From Terrabacter tumescens (GTDB lineage Bacteria > Actinomycetota > Actinomycetes > Actinomycetales > Dermatophilaceae), in NCBI RefSeq assembly GCF_014646815.1, contig NZ_BMNZ01000005.1:79754-143753 (forward strand): a stretch of DNA of 64,000 bases, written 5' to 3'. The notes beneath the pieces are model-generated. The model was not told the DNA's origin, ran no database searches, and worked only from the letters and a program-made list of their open reading frames with translations. The translations under genes and the position numbers were made by a program. Shown in pieces: positions 37,241-44,329 of the stretch (position 1 is the first letter of the stretch; each line of letters opens with the position of its first letter).

Positions 37241-38190
37241 GACTCTTCTCCCTTCGCACGACGGACCCGGTCGCGCAGGCCGTCCCCGACGAGGTTGACG
37301 CCGACGACGAGCAGGGCGATGACGACGCCCGGGATCGTGACGAGCCACCACTTGCCGGTGACGAAGAGCTCGCGGCCGTCGGAGATGATGCCGCCCCAGG
37401 TCGGGTAGGGCCGCTGCACGCCCGCGCCGAGGAAGCTGAGCGCGCTCTCGAGGAGCACCGCCTGGGCGAGCAGCAGCAGGACGACGACGAGTACCTGCTG
37501 GAGGATGTTGGGGATGAGGTGCCGCGTGATGATCGAGATGCGGTGCAGGCCGAGCACGCGAGCCGCCGCGACGTAGGGCTTCTCCCTCTCGACGAGCACG
37601 AGCGCCCGGGTGATGCGCGCGGGCTCGGGCCACTGGGCGAAGGCGATGACGAGCGTGATGACCGGGATCGACGGGCCGAAGAGCGCCACGACGAGCAGCA
37701 GCATGAGCAGCAAGGGCAGCGACATCTGCGCCTCGAGCAGGCGCGAGACGATGGTGTCGACCCAGCCGCCGAAGTAGCCCGCGGCCGCGCCCGCGACGAT
37801 CCCGACGAGACCCGAGACGAAGATCGCGAGCACGCCGATGACGAGGGAGGTCTGCCCGCCGTGCAGGACCCGGCTCAGCAGGTCGCGCCCGTTGGGGTCG
37901 GTGCCGAAGAGGTGACCGGCGCTGAGCGGCGGCAGGGACGACTCCGAGAGCTGGCCGATGATCGGGTCGGGCAGCGGCAGCAGCTGCGCGAGCGCCACGG
38001 GGACCACGACGACGCCGGCGCAGATGGCCCCGACCCAGATCTTGATCGTGCTGTAGCGCGCCCGACGGGCGGCGGCCGACCGGCGCAGCAGCACCTTGGT
38101 GACCGCCGAGTCGCGGCCCAGGATGGACCCGGGGACCTCGCTGAGGTTGGGCACCTGCTGGCGTCCGGGCAGGTTCGTCGAGGTGGTCAT
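37237..38190 (-). CDS. Dpp/Opp-type ABC transporter permease (DppC-like)
   Basis: A 317-residue membrane permease with an N-terminal cytoplasmic extension of ~45 residues and about six transmembrane segments. The coupling loop is VLVEREKPYVAAARVLGLHR. The segment HLFGTDPNGRDLLSRVLHGG is a hallmark of DppC/OppC. The ATG at 38190 overlaps the stop of the DppB-like gene. Confidence 0.93.
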   Translation of the reverse strand: MTTSTNLPGRQQVPNLSEVPGSILGRDSAVTKVLLRRSAAARRARYSTIKIWVGAICAGVVVVPVALAQLLPLPDPIIGQLSESSLPPLSAGHLFGTDPNGRDLLSRVLHGGQTSLVIGVLAIFVSGLVGIVAGAAAGYFGGWVDTIVSRLLEAQMSLPLLLMLLLVVALFGPSIPVITLVIAFAQWPEPARITRALVLVEREKPYVAAARVLGLHRISIITRHLIPNILQQVLVVVLLLLAQAVLLESALSFLGAGVQRPYPTWGGIISDGRELFVTGKWWLVTIPGVVIALLVVGVNLVGDGLRDRVRRAKGEES

Positions 38191-39119
38191 GAGCTGGCCT
38201 CTCCGAGTCGGACCCGCGGGTCCATGAGCGGGTAGAGCAGGTCGACGAGCAGCTGGACCACGAGCGCGAGGACGACGGTCACGAGGACCGTGGCCTGGAT
38301 GAGCGGGAAGTCGCGCTGCTTGAGGGCGTTGACGACGAGCTCACCGACGCCCGGCCACTTGAAGACGACCTCGACGATGACGACGCCGTTGAGCATCGCC
38401 GCGAAGCGAGTGCCCAGGGCCGTGACGACGGGGATGGCCGAGTTGCCGAAGGCGTAGCGCCACGTCAGTGCGCGCTCCGAGATGCCCCGCGAGCGCGCCA
38501 CCGTCAGGTAGGGCGAGGCGAGGTTGACGACCATCTCGCGGCGCACGAGCCGGCTGATCAGGGCGATCTGCAGGATCGCGATCGTCACCGTCGGCAGCAC
38601 GATCGAGCTCGCCGACGTGAAGCCGGCCGGCTCGAACCAGCCGAGCTGCACCGCGAAGAGGATGAGCAGCACGAAACCGATCCAGAAGTCGGGCATCGAC
38701 TGCCCGGCGATGGTGGCGATGTTCGCGCCGAGGTCCTTGGCGGTGTCGGCCCGTCGGGCCATCCACACGCCCAGCGGGATCGCGACCGCCGCCGTGACGA
38801 CGATCGCGGCCACCGCCAGCGTGATGGTGTAGGGCAGGCGCTCCATGACGACCTCGAGCGCGGGGCGCTTGAAGAAGAACGACGTCCCGACGTCACCCTG
38901 GAAGAGGTGCTGCAGGAAGGTGACGAACTGGACCGGGATCGACTGGTCGAGCCCGAACTCCTCCCGGATGGCGGCGAGCTGTTCCGAGGTGGGGTTCGGC
39001 GGGGCGTAGTTCGCCGCCGGGTCACCTGGAGCCATCCGGAGCAGGACGAAGACCGTCGCGGTCGCGAGGAACGCGGTGAGCACGGTCTGCCCGATGCGCT
39101 TGAGGACGTAGGTCAACAT
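38187..39119 (-). CDS. Dpp/Opp-type ABC transporter permease (DppB-like)
   Basis: A 310-residue membrane permease with six transmembrane segments. It begins MLTYVLKRIGQTVLTAFLAT, has FVLLRMAPGDPAA and the coupling loop NLASPYLTVARSRGISERAL, all typical of DppB/NikB. It lies 37 bases after the binding-protein gene. Confidence 0.93.
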   Translation of the reverse strand: MLTYVLKRIGQTVLTAFLATATVFVLLRMAPGDPAANYAPPNPTSEQLAAIREEFGLDQSIPVQFVTFLQHLFQGDVGTSFFFKRPALEVVMERLPYTITLAVAAIVVTAAVAIPLGVWMARRADTAKDLGANIATIAGQSMPDFWIGFVLLILFAVQLGWFEPAGFTSASSIVLPTVTIAILQIALISRLVRREMVVNLASPYLTVARSRGISERALTWRYAFGNSAIPVVTALGTRFAAMLNGVVIVEVVFKWPGVGELVVNALKQRDFPLIQATVLVTVVLALVVQLLVDLLYPLMDPRVRLGEASS

Positions 39120-39156
39120 GGGATCACCTGGAGGTGGGTGGGTCGGGCGGACCCGG

Positions 39157-40785
39157 TCAGGCCGAGACCGTCACGGAGCCGAGGTCGTAGGAGTTGATGG
39201 CGCGCAGCTTGAGCGTCGTGACGCGCTTGCGCTTGGCGAGGACGTTGTTGGGCGTCCAGGCCCACATGGCCGGCCACAGCGCCCAGATCTTCTCCTGGGC
39301 CTGCTTCAGCAGGTCGTTGCGCTTGGCCTCGTCGGCCTCGGCGCCGGCCTGGTCGAGCAGCGCGGTGATCTCGGGGACGACGAAGCCGTGGTAGGTGTCA
39401 CGCGTCTTCTCCTTCTCCGCCGTGCCGCCGTACTGGCCCTGCAGGTTGGTGAGGGCCAGGCCCGTCTGGTTGCCGTAGCCGTTGGCCAGCACGTCCCAGT
39501 CGCCGGCCTCGCCGCGGCGCCAGGCGTTGATCTCGCCGCCCTTGGGGATCATCTTGAGCGTCGCGGTCACGCCGACCGCCGCGAGCATCTGCGAGATGGC
39601 CTCGAGGACGCGCGAGGCGCCGGCGAACTCGGAGTCCTCCCAGATGAAGGTGAGCTTGAGGTCGCTCGCGCCGGCCGCGGCGAGCATCTGCTTGGCCTTG
39701 GCGGGGTCGTAGCTGTAGTCGCCCGTCTTGGCGAAGCCCGCGAGGGTCTTGGGCACGACGCCCTCGGCCGAGGTCACCTGGTTGTTCATCAGGGCCTTGA
39801 TGAGCGAGTCGTGGTCGATGGCGTAGGTGAGCGCCTCGCGCACCTCGGGCTTGGACAACGGGCTGCTCGCCGGCTTGCGGAAGTTGTAGAAGAGGTGGAT
39901 CAGGCGCGTGCCCGGCGTCTCGATGACGTCGATGTCGGCGTTGGTCTTGAGCGAGGCGGCCGACTCGGGCGTGATGGTGTCGATGACGTCGGCCTGGCCG
40001 GAGGTGATGGCGATGACGCGCGCACCCTCCTCCTCCTGGTAGCTGACGTTGACCTCCTGGAGCTTGGCCTTCTCGCCCCAGTAGCTCTCGTTGCGGGTCA
40101 GCTTGTAGGTGCCGGTGCCGCTGTCGGCGCTCGCGATGACGAAGGGTCCGGTGCCGAGGCCGCCACTCAGCTCCTCGGCCTTGTTGTCCTTGGCGGGGGT
40201 GATGAGGATGTTGGACATCAGCGAGTTCAGCGTGACGACCGGGGTCTTGGTGGTGAGGGTGAAGGTCTTGTCGTCGACCTTCTTGAAGCTCGGCTGCTCG
40301 GGGAACTGCGACGCGACGTAGCCGGCCTTGACCTGGAAGTACAGCTTGAGCGCGGTCTCGACGTCCTCGACGGTGACCGGCGACTTGTCGGAGTAGTGGA
40401 TGTCGCTGCGCAGCTTGACGGTCCACTCGGTGGGCTTGGTCTGCTCGAAGGACTCGGCGAGGACGAGCTCGGGCTTGAGGTCGTCGCCGATCTTCGTCAG
40501 GGCCTCGCGCACGGCGCGCTGGACGGTGACGGCCGCGTCGTACTGGTTCAGCTTGTTGTCGAGGCTGACCAGGTTGCGGTTGAGCACGATGCTCAGTGTG
40601 CCCCCGGCAGCCCCTGCACCGGCAGTGCTCGCGGTGTTGGCGGTCTTGGGCCCGGCGCACGCGGCGAGGGCGGGAGCGAAGAGCGCTCCGGCGCCAGCCA
40701 GCGAGGCGAATTTCAGGATCGAGCGACGCGAGACCTCACGCGTCGGCTGGTCAGACGTGGGAAGCAGAGCAGGCTGCTGGGGCAT
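39157..40785 (-). CDS. ABC transporter substrate-binding lipoprotein (SBP family 5, Tat signal)
   Basis: A 542-residue family 5 binding protein. The signal has a twin-arginine motif RRSILKF (residues 20-26) and a lipobox LAAC with Cys 43, so it is probably a Tat-exported lipoprotein. Conserved parts are ALTKIGDDLKPELVLAESFE, KLRSDIHYSDKSPVTVEDVE and LSKPEVREALTYAIDHDSL. Family 5 proteins bind peptides, but also oligosaccharides, glycosides and nickel. The ATG at 40785 follows GAGGAG. First gene of the minus-strand operon. Confidence 0.92.
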   Translation of the reverse strand: MPQQPALLPTSDQPTREVSRRSILKFASLAGAGALFAPALAACAGPKTANTASTAGAGAAGGTLSIVLNRNLVSLDNKLNQYDAAVTVQRAVREALTKIGDDLKPELVLAESFEQTKPTEWTVKLRSDIHYSDKSPVTVEDVETALKLYFQVKAGYVASQFPEQPSFKKVDDKTFTLTTKTPVVTLNSLMSNILITPAKDNKAEELSGGLGTGPFVIASADSGTGTYKLTRNESYWGEKAKLQEVNVSYQEEEGARVIAITSGQADVIDTITPESAASLKTNADIDVIETPGTRLIHLFYNFRKPASSPLSKPEVREALTYAIDHDSLIKALMNNQVTSAEGVVPKTLAGFAKTGDYSYDPAKAKQMLAAAGASDLKLTFIWEDSEFAGASRVLEAISQMLAAVGVTATLKMIPKGGEINAWRRGEAGDWDVLANGYGNQTGLALTNLQGQYGGTAEKEKTRDTYHGFVVPEITALLDQAGAEADEAKRNDLLKQAQEKIWALWPAMWAWTPNNVLAKRKRVTTLKLRAINSYDLGSVTVSA

Positions 40786-40861
40786 CGGGACTCCTCGTTG
40801 AGCGGTGGCCTCCCCGTCGGCGGCGCACGCTGCGCCCCTCGGGTTGACCAACCTTCGCACC

Positions 40862-40891
40862 ATTGCGTGATGTGCGCAATACCTGTAGCGT
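40862..40891. promoter_or_regulatory. Operator palindrome and promoter in the divergent control region
   Basis: ATTGCG (40862-40867) and CGCAAT (40875-40880) form a perfect palindrome with a seven-base spacer. On the plus strand TTGCGT (40863-40868) and TAGCGT (40886-40891) with a 17-base spacer form a sigma-70-like promoter that the palindrome covers, so a bound repressor would block it. It lies in the 247-base gap between the binding-protein gene and the kinase gene. The DeoR protein at 43451-44248 is the obvious candidate; that link is inferred. Confidence 0.5.
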
Positions 40892-41032
40892 TTTTTGTGA
40901 AAGGACGGATCGGCGCACGCCGTCCGGTGCACCCCAGCCCGTCGGCGCACCTCCCTTCACCACCACCGGCAAGGTCGCCAATTCCCTTGCTGCACAAGCG
41001 CAACCGGGCATCGAGAGCAGTGAGGAGGAGAC

Positions 41033-42445
41033 ATGAGCGGACCGGTCCTGGGCATCGTGGCAGACGACCTCAGCGGCAGCGCAGAGTGCGCAGCACACGC
41101 TCTGATGCGTGTTTCGCGCAGCCGAGTCATCCTCTCCATCGACGCGCTTCCGCCCTCGCGGGCACCGCACGCCGCTGTCTACGCCGCCGTCGACGCCGAC
41201 ATCGCCGCCGCCATCGACGCCGTCGTCACGGTCGACACCGACTCCCGGCGGCTGGAGGCCGACGACGCCGTGCGCGCCGTGCGCGCGGCAGCGGCCCTCG
41301 TCGCCGGCGCCCCGGTCGTCGTCAAGAAGGTCGACTCGCTGCTGCGAGGGCACGTCGCCGCCGAGGTGGCGGCCCTCGCCGAGGAGCTGCACCGGACCCC
41401 GGTCGTGGCCGTGGCCAACCCCGCGCTCGACCGCGTCGTGCGCGACGGCGTGCTCCACGTGGGCGGCACCCCCCTGCACCACACGGACCTCTGGGCGGTC
41501 GAGCCGACGGCCGCGCCGTCCCGGGTCGCCGAGGCGCTGCACCCCCTGCGCACGGTGCTCGTCCCCCACACGGTCGTCGCGCTCGGGGTCGACGCCGTGG
41601 GCGACGCTCTCGCAGCGGCCGCCGGTTCCGGTCTCGTCGCCGTGTGCGACGCGGTCACCGAGGCCGATCTCGAGGTCGTGCACGCCGCTGCCGTCCGGGC
41701 CACGTCCGAGGTCCTGCTCGTCGGGTCGGGCGCCCTGGCGGCGGTCGCGGCCCGCGCCCTCCCGCGCGACCCCGACGGCCTGCCGCTCGACGGTGCCCCG
41801 ACCGCGGCCACCGGTGCCGGTGCCGGCGCCGGCACCGGCACCGGCACCGCAGGCTCGGTGCTCTTCGTGCTCGGGACCCGCGCGCCGGGCCTCCCGGCCC
41901 AGCTGACGCAGCTCTCGGCTGCGCACTCCGCGCAGACCGTGCTCGTGCAGCCCGACGAGCTGCTCACCGACCCCGAGGCCGTATGCGTTCGGCTCGCCGA
42001 GCTGAGCCGTGACGGTGTCGCCGATGTCTTCGTCGTCGCCCTCGACCCCACCGCCCCCGCCGACCCGACCCGCTCTCGCGCCCTGACGGAGGCCCTGGCC
42101 GACGTGGTCGCGCCGCTGCTCGACGGCTACGACGCGGCGTTCCTCTCCGGCGGCGAAACGGCGCGCGCCGTCCTCGACCGCCTCGACGTCGGCTCGCTCG
42201 AGGTCCTCGGCGAGATCGGGACCGGCGAGACCGGGACCGGGAGCGTCGTGAGCCGGCGCCCCGGCGGCCGGCTCGTCGTCACCCGCCCCGGCAGCTTCGG
42301 CGACCCGTCCTCGCTCGCGCGCGTCGCCGCGCACCTGCGAGGCGGCGCCCCCTCCACCTCGCCTGCACCCGGTGCAGCGCAGACCACACCGACTCACACC
42401 GCAACCCGCGCCGTCCACGACGCGACCACCGAGGAGAACTCATGA
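41033..42445 (+). CDS. Four-carbon acid sugar kinase (DUF1537 family)
   Basis: A 470-residue DUF1537 kinase. The N-terminal substrate domain has ADDLSGSAE (residues 10-18) and KKVDSLLRGH (99-108); the C-terminal nucleotide domain has FLSGGETARAVLDRL near residue 372 and VVTRPGSFGDPSSL. Characterised members (DtnK, OtnK, DenK) phosphorylate C4 of D-threonate, L-threonate or erythronates. The two domains are joined by a Gly-Ala/Gly-Thr linker encoded by a 34-bp palindrome (41811-41844). The ATG has GAGGAGGAG upstream. It overlaps pdxA2 by ATGA. Confidence 0.9.
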   Translation: MSGPVLGIVADDLSGSAECAAHALMRVSRSRVILSIDALPPSRAPHAAVYAAVDADIAAAIDAVVTVDTDSRRLEADDAVRAVRAAAALVAGAPVVVKKVDSLLRGHVAAEVAALAEELHRTPVVAVANPALDRVVRDGVLHVGGTPLHHTDLWAVEPTAAPSRVAEALHPLRTVLVPHTVVALGVDAVGDALAAAAGSGLVAVCDAVTEADLEVVHAAAVRATSEVLLVGSGALAAVAARALPRDPDGLPLDGAPTAATGAGAGAGTGTGTAGSVLFVLGTRAPGLPAQLTQLSAAHSAQTVLVQPDELLTDPEAVCVRLAELSRDGVADVFVVALDPTAPADPTRSRALTEALADVVAPLLDGYDAAFLSGGETARAVLDRLDVGSLEVLGEIGTGETGTGSVVSRRPGGRLVVTRPGSFGDPSSLARVAAHLRGGAPSTSPAPGAAQTTPTHTATRAVHDATTEENS

Positions 42446-43449
42446 GCGCCGCCCTTCCCCGCATCGCCGTGACCATGGGAGACGGCGCCGGCATCGGCCC
42501 CGAGATCATCGTCAAGGCCCTCGCCGACCCGCACGTCGCGACGATGGCGCGCACCGTCGTCGTCGGTGACGCCCTGCGCCTCAAGCAGGCCGCCGCGGTC
42601 GCCGGGGTCCTCGTCGACATCGTCACCATCGACGACGTCGAGCAGGCGAGCGAGATCCCCGGCCGCATCAACGTCATCGACCTCGCCCTGCTCCCGCCCG
42701 ACCTGCCCTTCGGCCAGCTGTCCGCGGTGGCCGGCGACGCGGCCTACCACTACATCCGCGTGGCCTCGGAGCTCGCGATGGCCGGCAAGGTCCAGGCCAT
42801 CTGCACGGCGCCGCTCAACAAGGAGGCGCTGCACGCGGGCGGGCACGTCTTCCCCGGCCACACCGAGCTGCTCGCCCACCTCACGGGCACGCCGGAGGTC
42901 TCGATGATGCTCTCGACCGAGAAGGTCAAGGTCATCCACGTCACGACCCACATCGGTCTCATCGATGCCGTCAACCGCATCGAGCCGGGGCTCGTCGAGC
43001 GCGTCATCCGCCGCGGCCACAAGGCCCTCGTCGACGCCGGCAACCCGAACCCCAAGATCGGCGTGTGCGGCATCAACCCGCACGCCGGCGAGAACGGCCT
43101 CTTCGGCTACGGCGAGGAGGAGTCGAAGATCAACCCCGGCGTCGAGGCCGCGCGTGCCGACGGCATCGACGTGCACGGGGCCCTGCCGGCCGACACGCTC
43201 TTCTTCCTCGCCGGGCGCGGCGACTACGACCTCGTCGTCGCGATGTACCACGACCAGGGGCACGGCCCCGTCAAGGTGCTCGGCCTCGAGGCGGGCGTCA
43301 ACGTGACCATCGGCCTGCCCGTCATCCGCACCTCCGTCGACCACGGCACAGCCTTCGACATCGCGGGCACGGGGGTCGCCGACCACCGCTCGATGATCGA
43401 GGCCCTGCGACTCGGCGCGGAGATGGCGCCGCGGCCCGTCGACGCCTAA
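42442..43449 (+). CDS. pdxA2: PdxA2-like 4-phospho-sugar-acid dehydrogenase
   Basis: A 335-residue member of the PdxA family. Motifs are TMGDGAGIGPEI at residues 11-22, FPGHTELLAHLTGT, INPHAGENGLFG, MYHDQGHGPVK and SVDHGTAFDIAG, including the three metal-binding histidines. True PdxA acts on 4-phosphohydroxy-threonine in vitamin B6 synthesis, but its coupling to a DUF1537 kinase marks it as PdxA2. That enzyme oxidises and decarboxylates 4-phospho-threonate or -erythronate to dihydroxyacetone phosphate. Starts in ATGA overlap with the kinase. Confidence 0.9.
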   Translation: MSAALPRIAVTMGDGAGIGPEIIVKALADPHVATMARTVVVGDALRLKQAAAVAGVLVDIVTIDDVEQASEIPGRINVIDLALLPPDLPFGQLSAVAGDAAYHYIRVASELAMAGKVQAICTAPLNKEALHAGGHVFPGHTELLAHLTGTPEVSMMLSTEKVKVIHVTTHIGLIDAVNRIEPGLVERVIRRGHKALVDAGNPNPKIGVCGINPHAGENGLFGYGEEESKINPGVEAARADGIDVHGALPADTLFFLAGRGDYDLVVAMYHDQGHGPVKVLGLEAGVNVTIGLPVIRTSVDHGTAFDIAGTGVADHRSMIEALRLGAEMAPRPVDA

Positions 43450-43450
43450 G

Positions 43451-44248
43451 GTGCCCAGCGTGGCGAAGCACACCGCACAGACGCGTCGGGGCGAGATCGT
43501 CCGCCTCGCCACGACCAGTGGACTCGCGAGCGTGGAGGAGCTCTCCGACCAGCTCGGGGTCACCGCGTCGACGATCCGGCGTGACCTCGCCAAGCTGACC
43601 GCCCAGGGCAAGCTGGCCCGCACCTACGGCGGCGTCATGAGCCTCGCTCACCACCCCGAGGCCTCGCTGCGCCAGCGCCTCGGTGAGGCCCACGCCGCCA
43701 AGCGCGACATCGCGCGGTGGGCCGCCGACCAGATCGAGCCCGGCGAGACGGTGCTCCTCGACGCCGGCTCGACGATGGGCGCGCTCGCCGACGCGATCAC
43801 CAAGACGCCGGAGCTGACCGAGCTGACCGTCGTCACCGCCGGCATCAGCGCCATGGCCACCCTGACCGACAGCGTCGGCATCGACGTCATCGCGCTCGGC
43901 GGGCGACTGCGGCCGCTCAGCCAGGCCTTCGTCGGTCCGCTCACCGAGGCCGCCGTGCAGCGGATGTCGTTCGACCGCGCCTTCATGGGGGCCGACAGCG
44001 TCCATGCCGAGCGCGGCATCTGCGAGGCCGACCTCGAGCAGACCCGCCTCAAGGAGCTGATGATGAGCCGCGCCGAGCACACCTACGTGCTCGCGCACGC
44101 CGACAAGCTCGGCCAGTCGCCCTTCCACGCCTGGGCGGTCATGCCGTCGCGGTGGACCCTCGTCACCGACGAGTCCGCCGATCCCCTTGCGCTGCAAGCG
44201 TTCCGCGACAACGACGTCGAGGTCGTCATCGCGCCGCGACGCGACTGA
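43451..44248 (+). CDS. DeoR-family transcriptional regulator
   Basis: A 265-residue DeoR/GlpR repressor. The N-terminal helix-turn-helix is SVEELSDQLGVTASTIRRDL. The C-terminal sugar-phosphate sensor domain has DAGSTMGALADAI, VVTAGISAMATL, LGGRLRPLSQAFVGPLTE and MGADSVHAERGICEADLEQT. GTG 43451 lies one base after the pdxA2 stop (GTG 43460 is an alternative). It probably senses a phosphorylated acid-sugar intermediate and controls the divergent island. Confidence 0.9.
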   Translation: MPSVAKHTAQTRRGEIVRLATTSGLASVEELSDQLGVTASTIRRDLAKLTAQGKLARTYGGVMSLAHHPEASLRQRLGEAHAAKRDIARWAADQIEPGETVLLDAGSTMGALADAITKTPELTELTVVTAGISAMATLTDSVGIDVIALGGRLRPLSQAFVGPLTEAAVQRMSFDRAFMGADSVHAERGICEADLEQTRLKELMMSRAEHTYVLAHADKLGQSPFHAWAVMPSRWTLVTDESADPLALQAFRDNDVEVVIAPRRD

Positions 44249-44270
44249 GCTCGCTCGTCACCCACCCGAC

Positions 44271-44322
44271 GAGAAGCGGGCGTATGCCGTGAGGCGGGCC
44301 CCACGGCATACGCCAGCTTCTC
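44271..44322. terminator. Bidirectional terminator built from two GTATGCC motifs
   Basis: A 21-bp stem with a single mismatch: left arm 44271-44291 (GAGAAGCGGGCG then TATGCCGTG) and right arm 44302-44322 (CACGGCATACG then CCAGCTTCTC), 10-base loop. It separates the convergent deoR and phosphoketolase genes. Confidence 0.8.
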
Positions 44323-44329
44323 CCGTGGC

